Positions 43,569 through 53,113 are shown, counted from the stretch's first letter. The stretch: 64,000 nucleotides of DNA from Sphingomicrobium lutaoense (GCF_014195685.1 NZ_JACICF010000002.1:124001-188000), one strand, 5' to 3'. Numbers and translations: made by a program. Notes: generated from the sequence alone by a model not told the origin.

Positions 43569-43817
43569 TTACCGTTCGAGGGCGGCGCTGCGCGGCGCGG
43601 CCTTGCGCAGGAGAGCGGCATTGCGCTCGGTCAGCGGCTGGCATTCAACGGCGACCACCGGGGCATCGATCGCGGGCGCTGTGTAGAGCGCCTCGTCGAG
43701 CGCGGCGGTGCAGACCTCTTCATTGGCATAGAGCGTCGGAGCCGCGGTGCGGGCCGTGCAGACATCTTCGCCATGGCCGCATCCGAGGACCGCGATGATG
43801 AAAGAGGTAACCAGCAC
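43569..43817 (-). CDS. Putative small lipoprotein (82 aa)
   Basis: A GTG start at 43817 with AAGGA seven bases upstream gives VTSFIIAVLGC, a short lipoprotein-like signal (Cys about 12). The mature part contains four more Cys or a CxxxxxC layout (EDVCTARTAAP, NEEVCTAALDEAL, VECQPLTERN) and ends with a basic Ala-rich tail. No recognised family. It is divergent from the ABC exporter gene. Confidence 0.5.
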   Translation of the reverse strand: MLVTSFIIAVLGCGHGEDVCTARTAAPTLYANEEVCTAALDEALYTAPAIDAPVVAVECQPLTERNAALLRKAAPRSAALER

Positions 43818-43932
43818 TTTGAATTCCTTTCCTATTCTCTTGTGCTGCTGAACGAGCATCGGTCCGGCCCGTTCCATTCGATACGCGCGCGAAACTTGCT
43901 CTTCCCTGCCGCTCGCCCCATGGGCGTGACTG

Positions 43933-45750
43933 ATGGTCAAGACCGGTCCCTCCTCGGTGCGCCATGATGGCGACGGCGGCAGCCTCAGGGTGCTGCTGCG
44001 CTTCCTTCCGATGCTCTGGCCCGCGGGCGAAGCGGGGCTGAAGGCGCGGGTGATCGTCGCGCTGTTGCTCGTCCTGTTGAGCAAGGCAGCGGTCCTGTCG
44101 GTGCCCTTCGCCTACAAGGCGATCATCGACGGCATGGCGGTCGAACAACAGGTCTTCGCAATGATCGCGGGGCTGGTGCTTGCCTATGCCACGCTCAATT
44201 TTGCGAGCACGCTCATCGACAATCTGCGCAACGCGCTGTTCGAGCGGGTCGGGCAGGAAGCCGCGCGCAAGCTCACCCAGCGGCTCTTCCGCCATATCCA
44301 CCGCTTGAGCCTGCGCTTCCATCTCGAACGGCGCACGGGAAGCCTGACCCGCATCGTCGAGCGTGGCACCAAGAGCGTCGACAGCATGCTCTATTTCGTG
44401 CTGTTCAACATCGCCCCCACCTTCATCGAACTGGCGGGCATCTGCATCATCTTCACCATCCAGTTCGGCGCGGGCCTCACCGGGGCGACGCTGGCAATGG
44501 TGGCCTTCTACATTGTCTTCACCTGGCGGATTACCCAATGGCGGGTCGCGATCCGGCGGCGCATGAACGATGTCGACCAGCAGGCCGCGCAGCGCGCGGT
44601 CGACAGCCTCCTCAATTACGAGACGGTCAAATATTTCGGTGCCGAGGAGCGCGAGGCGCAGCGCTACGACAAGGTGATCGCGAGCTATACCGAAGCCGCG
44701 GTCAAGACCGAGACGAGCCTGGCCTGGCTCAACATCGGGCAGGCTTTCATCACCAATGCGATGCTGGCGGGCGCGATGCTGTTCACCGTCCATGGCTGGG
44801 CGGAAGGGCGCTTCACGCCGGGCGATGTCGTGCTGGTCAATTCGCTGCTCTTGCAGCTGTTCCGGCCCCTCAACATGCTCGGCTGGGTGTATCGCTCGAT
44901 CAAGCAGGGCCTCATCGACATGGAGCAGATGTTCGCGCTGCTCGACACTCCCGCCGAGATCGTCGATGCGCCGGGCGCGGTGCCGCTCCGCGTGCACGAA
45001 GGCGCGGTGCGGTTCGAGGGGTTGCGTTTCGCCTATGAGGACGGGCGCGAGATCTTGAAGGGCATCGACCTTGAGGTGCCCGCCGGGTCGAGCCTCGCGG
45101 TGGTCGGCTCTTCGGGCGCGGGCAAATCGACGCTCGCCCGCTTGCTCTACCGCTTCTACGATCCGAGCGGAGGCAGGATCCTGATCGACGGGCAGGACAT
45201 CGGCCGCGTGACGCAGGACAGTCTGCGCGCCGCGATCGGCATCGTCCCGCAGGACACGGTGCTGTTCAACGACAGCATCGGCTACAATATCGCCTATGGC
45301 CGCGAGGACGCGCCGCAGGACGAAATCGAGGCCGCCGCGCGCGGCGCGAGCATCGATGGTTTCATCGCGAGGCTGCCCGACGGCTATGAAACGAAAGTGG
45401 GCGAACGGGGATTGAAGCTGTCGGGAGGCGAGAAGCAGCGCGTCGCCATTGCCCGAACGCTTCTGAAGGATCCGCCGATCCTCATTCTCGACGAAGCCAC
45501 CAGCGCATTGGACAGCCGCACCGAGGAAGCGATCCAGTCCACCCTCGAGGGCGTGGCGAAAAGCCGCACCACCATCATCATCGCGCACCGCCTCTCGACG
45601 ATCGTCGGCGCCGACCAGATCGTCGTGCTCGACGAAGGCCGTGTCGCCGAGCGCGGCACCCATGGCGAATTGCTGGCGAGCGGCGGGCTTTACGCCGAAT
45701 TGTGGAACCGCCAGGCTGCCGAACGGGCGCTCGAGGAAGCGGTCGAATAG
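43933..45750 (+). CDS. Atm1-type ABC exporter (605 aa)
   Basis: Half-transporter with a six-helix membrane domain (about residues 35-320) and an ATPase domain. The family signature NYETVKYFGAEEREAQRY is present. Walker A is GSSGAGKST, signature LSGGEKQRVAIA, Walker B ILILDEATSALD, H-loop AHRLS. Bacterial Atm1 homologues export glutathione conjugates or metal-glutathione complexes and confer heavy metal tolerance. It is likely a homodimer in the inner membrane. Confidence 0.92.
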   Translation: MVKTGPSSVRHDGDGGSLRVLLRFLPMLWPAGEAGLKARVIVALLLVLLSKAAVLSVPFAYKAIIDGMAVEQQVFAMIAGLVLAYATLNFASTLIDNLRNALFERVGQEAARKLTQRLFRHIHRLSLRFHLERRTGSLTRIVERGTKSVDSMLYFVLFNIAPTFIELAGICIIFTIQFGAGLTGATLAMVAFYIVFTWRITQWRVAIRRRMNDVDQQAAQRAVDSLLNYETVKYFGAEEREAQRYDKVIASYTEAAVKTETSLAWLNIGQAFITNAMLAGAMLFTVHGWAEGRFTPGDVVLVNSLLLQLFRPLNMLGWVYRSIKQGLIDMEQMFALLDTPAEIVDAPGAVPLRVHEGAVRFEGLRFAYEDGREILKGIDLEVPAGSSLAVVGSSGAGKSTLARLLYRFYDPSGGRILIDGQDIGRVTQDSLRAAIGIVPQDTVLFNDSIGYNIAYGREDAPQDEIEAAARGASIDGFIARLPDGYETKVGERGLKLSGGEKQRVAIARTLLKDPPILILDEATSALDSRTEEAIQSTLEGVAKSRTTIIIAHRLSTIVGADQIVVLDEGRVAERGTHGELLASGGLYAELWNRQAAERALEEAVE

Positions 45751-45853
45751 GCTTCGATGCGTCTCGAGAGAGCGCCAGCGGGCAGGCGGCCTGGCTGGCC
45801 AAGACTGACAAAGCCGCCTAGCCTTGCCCGCGAACGGACCGGGAGAGACCGCC

Positions 45854-46339
45854 ATGCTCGCTGCCATTCTGCTTGCCACGACGCTGTGGAGTGACGCTCC
45901 GGCTGCGGAACCTGCCGACCTCTCCTTTCTCGAAGGAAATTGGACGATCCATTCCGCCGGGGGCGATGGACTGGGCCATGCCCGCATCGCCATCCCGCTC
46001 GACGGCGCGATGATCGAGGAGCGGCGGGTGATCGCCGACCGCGATCCTCAGCTGCTCTGGATGGCCCGGCTCGAACATCAGGACGGCTGGACCCAGCTCT
46101 TTCTCTCGCCCGGAGGCAATCGGGAATTCCCGCGCCTCTCGCCGCAGGGTCAATGGCCGATGGTCTTCGGGGGCGATGTCACGCTGGCCAACGGAAACGA
46201 AGCGCGCTTTCGACTGACGGTCGACCGGAAAAGCGACGACGAGCATCACCGCCTCCTTGAGATGTCGAGCGACGAGGGTTCATCCTGGCGCCCCGTGCTC
46301 GACTATCATTATCGCCGAGCCGCGGCCACAGACCAATAG
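45854..46339 (+). CDS. Secreted protein, DUF1579-like (161 aa)
   Basis: A signal peptide (about residues 1-18) precedes a lipocalin-like beta-rich domain: DLSFLEGNWTIH, then PLDGAMIEERRVIADRD and LDYHYRR at the end. The F-L-x-G-x-W motif is common to such domains. Function unknown. SD GGGAGAGA lies 7 bases before the ATG. It is convergent with the HerA-like gene (9-base gap). Confidence 0.6.
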   Translation: MLAAILLATTLWSDAPAAEPADLSFLEGNWTIHSAGGDGLGHARIAIPLDGAMIEERRVIADRDPQLLWMARLEHQDGWTQLFLSPGGNREFPRLSPQGQWPMVFGGDVTLANGNEARFRLTVDRKSDDEHHRLLEMSSDEGSSWRPVLDYHYRRAAATDQ

Positions 46340-46348
46340 GAAAGGCGC

Positions 46349-47806
46349 TCAGGCCGCCGCGGTGGCCCAGCCGAGTGCGGGGATGGCGATCGATCGCTTG
46401 CCGCCCAGATCGGTACGGCTGACGATAAGGTCGCGGCTCTCGATATAGGCAAGCAGGCGGCGCGCACGCCCCAGGCTGGCGGTGCCGTAGCTGGCGGCGA
46501 TTTCCTCGTCCGACGGGCAAGGCGCGCCATCGCGCGCCGCGCGGGCAACCAGCAGGAAGGGCCCCAGCATATCCTCGGGCAGATCCTCGGCGGCCTGCAT
46601 CGCCTCGGCCCATTCCTCGTCGAGCGAGGAGAAGATGCCCGCCCGCGCCGCCGACAGCCGCCGCGTGAAGCCCGCAAGGTCGAGCGGAGGCCGGCTCACT
46701 CCCGCCATCCGGCAGCGCACCGAGAAATCCTGGTAGAGGAGCGAGGCCGAGCGCACCTGCTCGCCTTCGTCGGCGACGATCGCGCGCAGCACATCGGCGA
46801 TCACCGCTTCCACTTCCTCGTCGCTTTTCGAGGGCTGCTCGGGTGCCGGCGCGGCGCGCTTGGCCTCCACGCTGGCGGCCAGTTTCTCGATCATCGCTTC
46901 GGACGGAGCGACGGCAGGCTCGGGCCTCGGCGGCGGCGCGGGAACGGGCGCACCCTCGAGCCCGTCGAACAGGAGTGCCTCGGCATCCTCGGGCGGCGCA
47001 TCGGGAAGCGGGGTGAGCTTGGGCGTGCCTTCGCGCGGTCCGGTCTCGACCGGGCCGATCATCACCTTGAGCGGGCGCCGCGTGATGGCGGGACCGAGGC
47101 CGAGGAACTGGCCTCGCTCGAGGTCGCGGATCTGCTCGGCCTGCCGCCGTTCCATGCCGAGAAGGTCGGCGGCGCGCGCCATGTCGATGTCGAGAAAGGT
47201 GCGGCCCATCAGGAAATTGGACGCCTCGGCCGCGACATTCTTGGCGAGCTTGGCCAGCCGCTGGGTGGCGATGATGCCCGCCAGCCCGCGCTTGCGCCCG
47301 CGGCACATCAGGTTGGTCATCGCCGACAGCGAAGCGCGGCGCACCTCTTCTGGCACTTCGCCGCCCCCGGTGGGCGCGAACATCTGCGCTTCGTCGACGA
47401 CCACCAGCGCGGGGTACCAATGCTCGCGCTTGGCATCGAACAATGCGTTGAGGAAAGTCGCCGCGCAGCGCATCTGTCCGTCGGCTTCGAGCCCTTCGAG
47501 GCTCAGCACCACCGACAGGCGATGTTCGCGGATGCGCCCCGCCAGCTTTGCGATCTCGGTCTCGCTATGCGCCCCGGCCTCGATCGCGACATGGCCATAT
47601 TTGTCGAGCGTGACGAATTCGCCTTCGGGGTCGATCACCACCTGCTGCACCTCGCCCGCCGACTGTTCGAGCAGGCGTCGCAAAAGGTGCGACTTGCCGC
47701 TTCCCGAATTGCCCTGGACGAGCAGACGGGTCGCGAGCAATTCTTCGAGATCGAGGGCAAGGCTCTTGCCGCCGGGGTCGGTCCCCATGTCCACGCTTAC
47801 GGTCAT
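46349..47806 (-). CDS. HerA-like ATP-binding protein (485 aa)
   Basis: A short N-terminal strand leads into Walker A QGNSGSGKSHLL (about 30-41). VIDPEGEFV, Walker B ALVVVDEAQMFAPTGGG and GIIATQRLAKL follow, then a linker rich in Pro/Ala (about 255-320) and a C-terminal winged-helix-like region. It belongs to the HerA/DUF87 superfamily but differs from the 574-aa protein at 9628. The ATG at 47806 (MTVSVDMGTDPGGK) is preferred over an upstream TTG. No obvious partner nuclease nearby. Confidence 0.8.
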   Translation of the reverse strand: MTVSVDMGTDPGGKSLALDLEELLATRLLVQGNSGSGKSHLLRRLLEQSAGEVQQVVIDPEGEFVTLDKYGHVAIEAGAHSETEIAKLAGRIREHRLSVVLSLEGLEADGQMRCAATFLNALFDAKREHWYPALVVVDEAQMFAPTGGGEVPEEVRRASLSAMTNLMCRGRKRGLAGIIATQRLAKLAKNVAAEASNFLMGRTFLDIDMARAADLLGMERRQAEQIRDLERGQFLGLGPAITRRPLKVMIGPVETGPREGTPKLTPLPDAPPEDAEALLFDGLEGAPVPAPPPRPEPAVAPSEAMIEKLAASVEAKRAAPAPEQPSKSDEEVEAVIADVLRAIVADEGEQVRSASLLYQDFSVRCRMAGVSRPPLDLAGFTRRLSAARAGIFSSLDEEWAEAMQAAEDLPEDMLGPFLLVARAARDGAPCPSDEEIAASYGTASLGRARRLLAYIESRDLIVSRTDLGGKRSIAIPALGWATAAA

Positions 47807-47905
47807 TGGCAAGGACTGTGGCGGGGCCGAATCCCCGACGCAAGTCGCGATGGCCTGCGCGAGCGACAATCGGCCTGCATGTTGTAAGGGCGCACCGGCA
47901 TCCGA

Positions 47906-48982
47906 TCAGCGGCGGTCATAGATGCGCGCATTCGAACCTTCGCCATCGAACAGCACCAGCTCGGCATTGCCGTCGCCATCGATATCGCCCGTCGCCGCGC
48001 CCCATGTCGCCGCCATCCCCGATGTGTCCAATGGCCGCCCCTCCATCGAGCCGAGCGGACCGGAGGCCAGCCAGACCAGGCCATTCCACTGGACCAGCAC
48101 CAGATCGCTCGAACCGTCGCCGTCCATGTCCCCGGTCGCCAACGCCTTGGGACCGGCAGGTCGCTCCCATTGCTGGATGACCGTTTCGAGATCGTCGTCG
48201 AGGATCGTGAGGTTCGCTCCGGCGGTCTGGGATGCAATCACCAGCTCGGCACGTCCGTCTCCATCCATGTCGTCGGCGAGGACAGCGAAGGGACCGGGTG
48301 CCGCGATGCGCCGGTCGACGACAAAATCGCCGCCATTCCGCTGTCGGACGATGGCGACATGATCGGAATGAGGCGAGGCGATGTCGAGCAGGCCGTCGCC
48401 ATCGAAATCGGCGATCGCGAAGGCGAGATAGGGATCTCCGCCCACCTCGACCGGCGCGGTCTGCCACTCGCCCGGGCGGTTATAGAGAATATAGAGCCGC
48501 ATTTCCTCGCGGCTGTCGACGACGAGATCGGGGCGTCCGTCTCCATCCATGTCGGCCACTTCGACGACGTGCGGATGCGGTGCCAACGACGGCGGCAGTG
48601 CGATTTGCTCCGCCGGAGCAAATCCTCCTTCGCCATCCCCCTTGAGCAGGGTGATTCTGTCCTGCTCATGATTGGGGGTCACAAGGTCGAGATGACCATC
48701 GAGATCCATGTCCGCCGAGCGAAGCCAATTGGGAAAAGGACCGCTGTCATGGGCAACGGGATCGGCAAAGCTGCCCTGCCCGTCCCCCAGCCGCACGACG
48801 ATCCGCGCATGCGATTGCTGCGCCTCGACAAGATCGAGCGCGCCATCGCGATTGAGGTCGACCAGCAGCGGGAAACTCTGCCCTTCCGCGCTTGCCAGCA
48901 AACGCGTCGCGAAGCGTCCGGTCTCCACCGAAGCTTGCTGGCAGGCAGCGGCAACGAGGAGAAGGGGGACCGACAATAGCAT
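47906..48982 (-). CDS. FG-GAP/VCBS repeat lipoprotein (358 aa)
   Basis: Signal with a lipoprotein-like A-A-A-C (Cys about 14), then a run of six or seven integrin-alpha/FG-GAP-like blades. Each has a D-x-D-x-D-G-x-x-D-L calcium motif, for example DLNRDGALDL, DMDLDGHLDL, DMDGDGRPDL, DFDGDGLLDI and DIDGDGNAEL. It is probably a calcium-dependent beta-propeller on the outer membrane. The ATG at 48982 has GGAGAGAAA upstream. It is divergent from recQ. Confidence 0.85.
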   Translation of the reverse strand: MLLSVPLLLVAAACQQASVETGRFATRLLASAEGQSFPLLVDLNRDGALDLVEAQQSHARIVVRLGDGQGSFADPVAHDSGPFPNWLRSADMDLDGHLDLVTPNHEQDRITLLKGDGEGGFAPAEQIALPPSLAPHPHVVEVADMDGDGRPDLVVDSREEMRLYILYNRPGEWQTAPVEVGGDPYLAFAIADFDGDGLLDIASPHSDHVAIVRQRNGGDFVVDRRIAAPGPFAVLADDMDGDGRAELVIASQTAGANLTILDDDLETVIQQWERPAGPKALATGDMDGDGSSDLVLVQWNGLVWLASGPLGSMEGRPLDTSGMAATWGAATGDIDGDGNAELVLFDGEGSNARIYDRR

Positions 48983-49063
48983 GGGCTTTCTCTCCAACCT
49001 GCATCTCCTGCGCGAGAAGCGAGGCTATGGAAGCTGCGAACAGGACGCAACGGCTTGTGTCCC

Positions 49064-50866
49064 GTGCCCCACTCCTTCATCAGGCTCCTCGTGCGGCCAC
49101 TCGATCAACTTCTCCACGACATCTTCGGATTTTCCTCCTTCCGCGGCGTGCAGGAGGAAGTGGTCATGCGCGTGATGCAAGCGCGCGACACGCTGGCGGT
49201 GATGCCGACCGGGGCGGGCAAGTCGCTCTGTTACCAGCTTCCCGCGGTCGCGCTCGACGGTACCGCGATCGTCATTTCCCCGCTGATCGCCTTGATGCAG
49301 GACCAGGTCCGTTCGGCGCGCGCCAACGGCATCCGCGCCGCCGCATTGACGAGCATGAGCGAGGATTGGCGCGAGACGCAGGACCGCTTCCAGTCGGGCG
49401 AGCTCGATCTTCTCTATGTCGCCCCCGAACGCGCCACCACCGATGGGTTCGGGCGGCTTCTCGAACAGGCGCGGATCAGCCTGTTCGCAGTCGACGAAGC
49501 GCATTGCGTTTCCGAATGGGGGCATGATTTCCGCCCCGACTACCGGCTCTTGCGCCCGCTGCTCGACCATTTCGGCGCACCGCGCCTCGCGCTCACCGCG
49601 ACCGCCGACCGGCGCACCCGCGCCGATATCCTCAACCAGCTGGGCATCGCCGAGGACGGGCTGATCGTCGCGGGCTTCGACCGGCCCAACATCCGCTATC
49701 ATGTCGTCCCGAGGCAGGGGCTGCCTGCGCAGTTGAAGGCGCTTGCCAAGGCGCATCCGGGACCCGGCATCGTCTATTGCCCGAGCCGCGCCCAGACCGA
49801 GCGGGTGGCCGAGAAGATGCGCGCCGAGGGACGCAGCGCGGCGCCCTATCATGCCGGGCTCGACAAGACGGTGCGCGCCGCCAACCAGGAAGCCTTCGTC
49901 GCGTCCGAGGACATGCTGGTCGCCGCGACCATCGCCTTCGGCATGGGGATCGACAAGCCCGACGTGCGCTTCATTGCCCATGCCGGCCTGCCCAAGTCGA
50001 TCGAGGCCTATTACCAGGAGACCGGCCGCGCGGGGCGCGACGGCGATCCTGCCGAGGCCTGGCTGTTCTGGGGAGCCGAGGATTTCGCCCGCGCCCGCCG
50101 CCGGATCGAGAGTGAAGTCGAGCCGGCGCGCCGGCCTGCCGAGCGCGACCGGCTCAACGCGCTCGCCGCCTTCGTCGAGGCCGCGACCTGCCGCCGAGCG
50201 ATCCTGCTGCGGCATTTCGGCGAGGACCCGCCCGAACGGTGCGGCAATTGCGACAATTGCCTTCATCCGCCCAGGACGATCGACGTCACCACCATCGCGC
50301 AGAAGATATTGTCGGCGGCCTTCCGTACCGAGATGCGCTTCGGCATCGCCTATCTTGCGCAGGTGCTTGGCGGCGACGACAATGAGAAGGTGCGGATGAA
50401 CGGGCACCACGCGCTGTCGGTATTCGGGATCATGGATGGCGAGGAATTGCGCTTCGTTCGCCCGGTCGCGCGCAGCCTGATGGCGCGCGACGCGTTGCGC
50501 GCCGACGATTATGGCGGATTGAGCTTCGGGCCTGGCGCCAAGGCCATCCTGAAGGGCGAACAGGCCGTCGAGATCGCCATGCCCCCGCGCCCGCCGCGCG
50601 GGTCGCGCAGGGTCTCGGCCGACGAACCGCACGATCCCGCCTTCGAGGCCCTTCGCAACTGGCGCCGCGACGTGGCGAAGGCAGCGGGCGTACCCCCCTA
50701 TGTGGTTTTCCACGATTCCACGCTGCGCGCGGTTGCGGCAATGAAACCTTCGAGCCTGTCCGCGCTTTCCACCGTGGACGGAATCGGAGAAAAGAAGCTG
50801 GAGCGATATGGCGAGTCGCTTCTCGAGGCAGTGGAGGCATTGGAACATGGACCAGCGACAGCTTGA
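49064..50866 (+). CDS. recQ: RecQ ATP-dependent DNA helicase (600 aa)
   Basis: Helicase core with Walker A MPTGAGKSLCYQLPA, D-E-A-H in AVDEAHCVSEWGHDF, ALTATA and QETGRAGRDG; the RQC zinc motif (CRRAILLRHFGE, CGNCDNC) and a C-terminal HRDC domain (FEALRNWRRDVAKAAGVP, SLSALSTVDGIGEKK). It unwinds recombination and replication intermediates. Start codons are unusual: no ATG fits. A GTG at 49064 is likely; a TTG lies at 49055. The 3' end overlaps the next gene by 20 bases. Confidence 0.93.
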   Translation: MPHSFIRLLVRPLDQLLHDIFGFSSFRGVQEEVVMRVMQARDTLAVMPTGAGKSLCYQLPAVALDGTAIVISPLIALMQDQVRSARANGIRAAALTSMSEDWRETQDRFQSGELDLLYVAPERATTDGFGRLLEQARISLFAVDEAHCVSEWGHDFRPDYRLLRPLLDHFGAPRLALTATADRRTRADILNQLGIAEDGLIVAGFDRPNIRYHVVPRQGLPAQLKALAKAHPGPGIVYCPSRAQTERVAEKMRAEGRSAAPYHAGLDKTVRAANQEAFVASEDMLVAATIAFGMGIDKPDVRFIAHAGLPKSIEAYYQETGRAGRDGDPAEAWLFWGAEDFARARRRIESEVEPARRPAERDRLNALAAFVEAATCRRAILLRHFGEDPPERCGNCDNCLHPPRTIDVTTIAQKILSAAFRTEMRFGIAYLAQVLGGDDNEKVRMNGHHALSVFGIMDGEELRFVRPVARSLMARDALRADDYGGLSFGPGAKAILKGEQAVEIAMPPRPPRGSRRVSADEPHDPAFEALRNWRRDVAKAAGVPPYVVFHDSTLRAVAAMKPSSLSALSTVDGIGEKKLERYGESLLEAVEALEHGPATA

Positions 50867-51257
50867 CGAGAAAATCTGGGTAGGGCCGCAAATCCGGCCC
50901 GAGGATGTTTCCTCGCTCAAGGAAAAGGGCATCGAGCTCATCATCAACAACCGCCCCGACGGCGAGGAAGCGGGCCAGCCGACGAGCGCCGAGATCGAGG
51001 CCGCCGCGAAGGAAGCCGGGATCGAATATATCCACAACCCCGTCTATCGCGGCCCCAGCTATTCGGATGTCGAGGCGATGGAAGACGCGCTCGAAAAGGC
51101 GGGCGAGAAGAAGATTTTCGCTTTCTGCCGGTCAGGCACGCGTTCGACGCTGACCTGGGCGATCGCCCGCGCCGAACAGGGCTGCGACCGGGCGCATCTC
51201 GAACGCTGCGCCGAGCAGGCGGGCTACGACCTCAAGCCGGTCGCGCACCTGCTCTAG
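50847..51257 (+). CDS. TIGR01244/DUF442 phosphatase-like protein (136 aa)
   Basis: The DUF442 (beta-lactamase hydrolase-like) fold: KIWVGPQIRPEDVSSLKEKG, INNRPDGEEAGQP (the conserved N-x-R-x-D-x-E) and AFCRSGTRSTLTWA, a Cys-x4-Arg active-site loop. Members are often fused to or paired with metallo-beta-lactamase-like hydrolases, as in persulfide metabolism, but here it stands alone. The ATG overlaps the recQ 3' end, with GGAGG upstream. Its stop overlaps the convergent DUF2007 stop in CTAG. Confidence 0.87.
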   Translation: MDQRQLDEKIWVGPQIRPEDVSSLKEKGIELIINNRPDGEEAGQPTSAEIEAAAKEAGIEYIHNPVYRGPSYSDVEAMEDALEKAGEKKIFAFCRSGTRSTLTWAIARAEQGCDRAHLERCAEQAGYDLKPVAHLL

Positions 51258-51457
51258 GAACGGGAAAGCGCCTCGCGGGCGCGTGTCAGGTCTTCCTCGA
51301 GCACCATCAGGCGCACCGCGATGAGACCCGCGCCGCCGAAGACATTGTTCATGCCGCCATCGAGGATGACATGGTCGATGCCCTCGGCATCGAGCTTGTG
51401 ACCGGCAAGATCGGCTTCCACCTTGGTTCCGAACCGCGCGAGTTCGGCAAGGCTCAT
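51254..51457 (-). CDS. DUF2007 putative signal-transducing protein (67 aa)
   Basis: MSLAELARFGTKVEADLAGH and ILDGGMNNVFGGAGLIAVRL fit DUF2007, a short alpha/beta domain proposed to be signal-transducing with no known function. Its ATG overlaps the tldD stop (ATGA), and it is the last gene of a four-gene run with tldD and the zinc-finger gene. Confidence 0.85.
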   Translation of the reverse strand: MSLAELARFGTKVEADLAGHKLDAEGIDHVILDGGMNNVFGGAGLIAVRLMVLEEDLTRAREALSRS

Positions 51458-52875
51458 GCCGCTTCGGTGCCGCCCACGGTAATGCCGTCGATATAGAGGC
51501 TGGGCTGGCCCACGCCTGCGGGCACCGACTGCCCGCCCTTGCCGCAGATGCCCACGCCTTCGTCGAGTGCCATGTCGTTGCCGATGCCCTTGACCCGCGT
51601 GAGCACGGTCGGCCCGTCGCCGATCAGCGTCGCGCCCTTCACGGGATCGCCCAGCTTGCCGTCCTTCACCCGATAGGCCTCGGTGCAGGAGAAGACGAAC
51701 TTGCCATTGGTAATATCGACCTGGCCTCCGCCGAAACTGGCGGCGTAGATGCCGTCCTTCACTCTGCTCATCAGCTCGGCCGGATCGTCCTTGCCGCCCA
51801 GCATGAAGGTATTGGTCATGCGCGGCATCGGCGCATGGGCGAAGCTTTCGCGGCGGCCGTTGCCGGTTGGCTCCATCCCCATCAGCCGGGCATTGAGCCG
51901 GTCCTGCAGATAGCCCTTGAGGATGCCGTCCTCGATCAGCGTGGTGCGTCCCGTGGGCGTGCCTTCATCGTCGATGGTGAGCGATCCGCGCCGCCCCTCG
52001 ATCGCGCCTTCGTCGATCACCGTGACGCCGGGCGCGGCGACCCGTTCGCCAATGCGCCCCGAAAAGGCGCTGGTGCCCTTGCGGTTGAAATCGCCTTCGA
52101 GCCCATGGCCGACCGCTTCATGAAGCAGCACGCCGCACCAGCCCGGGCCGAGCAGCACGTCCATCTCGCCCGCCGGTGCCGCGACGCTGCGCAGATTGAC
52201 ATCGGCAATCCGGATTGCCTCGTCGATGGCGCGGTTCCAGCTCTCCTCGCGGAACAATTCGTCATAAAGATAGCGCCCGCCGAGGCCATGATAGCCCGAC
52301 TCGCTGCGCTCTCCATCCTTGAGAACCACCTGCACGTTCAGCCGTACGAGCGGACGGACATCGGTGGCGACGAAGCCGTCGGCACGGACGATCTCGACCA
52401 CGCCCCAGCTGCCCGACAGGCTGACGCTCACCTGGTCGATGCGCGGATCGCGCTCGCGCGCGGCGGCCTCGATCCGCTGGCACAATTCGACCTTGTCCTT
52501 GAAACGGGTCTGCGACAGCGGATCGCCATCGCCATAGATCCGCGCATTGGTGCGCGGCGGAGGCGGTGCAGCCTGTCCCCTGGCGGGATCGAGCAGCTGC
52601 AATGTCTGCGCCGCCCGCTCGATCGCGGCTTCGCTGATCTCATTGGCATGGGCAAAGGCAGTGGTCTCGCCCGTCACCCCGCGCAGGCCGAAACCCGAAT
52701 CGGCATGATAATCGGCCGATTTCAGCCGGCCATCGTCGAACAGGAAATTCTCACTGGTGCGATATTGGAGATAGATTTCCCCATCATCGTGCGCCGACAG
52801 GTGGCGGCGGGCAAGGCGCACCGCGCCATCGGGATCGAGAAAGCCGGGGCGATAGAGAAAGTTGCGGGGGTCCAT
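51454..52875 (-). CDS. tldD: Metalloprotease TldD (473 aa)
   Basis: TldD/PmbA family. The HEAVGHGLEGD zinc motif (H-E-x3-H) is present in LLGPGWCGVLLHEAVGH, and the Cys ligand region lies later (GGKDDPAELM, FSCTEAYRV, VGICGKGGQSVPAGVGQP). With PmbA/TldE it degrades unfolded peptides; in E. coli it matures microcins and processes the antitoxin CcdA. No pmbA is in the window. The start is four bases after the zinc-finger gene stop. Confidence 0.93.
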   Translation of the reverse strand: MDPRNFLYRPGFLDPDGAVRLARRHLSAHDDGEIYLQYRTSENFLFDDGRLKSADYHADSGFGLRGVTGETTAFAHANEISEAAIERAAQTLQLLDPARGQAAPPPPRTNARIYGDGDPLSQTRFKDKVELCQRIEAAARERDPRIDQVSVSLSGSWGVVEIVRADGFVATDVRPLVRLNVQVVLKDGERSESGYHGLGGRYLYDELFREESWNRAIDEAIRIADVNLRSVAAPAGEMDVLLGPGWCGVLLHEAVGHGLEGDFNRKGTSAFSGRIGERVAAPGVTVIDEGAIEGRRGSLTIDDEGTPTGRTTLIEDGILKGYLQDRLNARLMGMEPTGNGRRESFAHAPMPRMTNTFMLGGKDDPAELMSRVKDGIYAASFGGGQVDITNGKFVFSCTEAYRVKDGKLGDPVKGATLIGDGPTVLTRVKGIGNDMALDEGVGICGKGGQSVPAGVGQPSLYIDGITVGGTEAA

Positions 52876-52878
52876 CCC

Positions 52879-53073
52879 CTAACTATCGGTATCGGCAGGT
52901 CCGCCTTCAAGGACAAATCGGCGGTCGCAATAGCCGCATTCGACATATCCATCGTCGTCGATGTGCAGATAGACGCGCGGATGGCCCAGCGAAGGCTCGA
53001 TGTCGCCGGCTCCGTCGCAGGCGACGCGCAGCGTGTTGACCTTGATGATTTCGGGCGGGGGAATCGTCGACAT
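52879..53073 (-). CDS. CHCC zinc-finger protein, NDUFS6-like (64 aa)
   Basis: The CHCC pattern is present: Cys in VACDGAGDIEPS, His in LGHPRVYLHI, and the pair in VECGYCDRRFVLEG. This fits zf-CHCC (PF10276), the zinc site of NDUFS6, a complex I assembly subunit, common in alphaproteobacteria. It is in an operon with tldD. Confidence 0.9.
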   Translation of the reverse strand: MSTIPPPEIIKVNTLRVACDGAGDIEPSLGHPRVYLHIDDDGYVECGYCDRRFVLEGGPADTDS

Positions 53074-53086
53074 GGCGGGTCGATTA

Positions 53087-53104
53087 GCGCGGGCGCGCCC
53101 GCGC
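53087..53104. repeat. Perfect 18-bp GC palindrome
   Basis: GCGCGGGCG joined to its reverse complement, in the 40-base gap between the DUF4402 stop and the zinc-finger start. No T-run follows on either strand, so it may be a transcript-stabilising hairpin or a chance GC palindrome. Confidence 0.5.
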
Positions 53105-53113
53105 GGCAACGCC

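Noticed and set aside
51254-51257. Overlapping stops sharing CTAG as a special element
   Set aside because: Convergent genes often end this way; the palindrome is a trivial result of TAG on both strands.
53087-53104. Palindrome as an intrinsic terminator
   Set aside because: No loop and no T-run; kept only as a palindrome.
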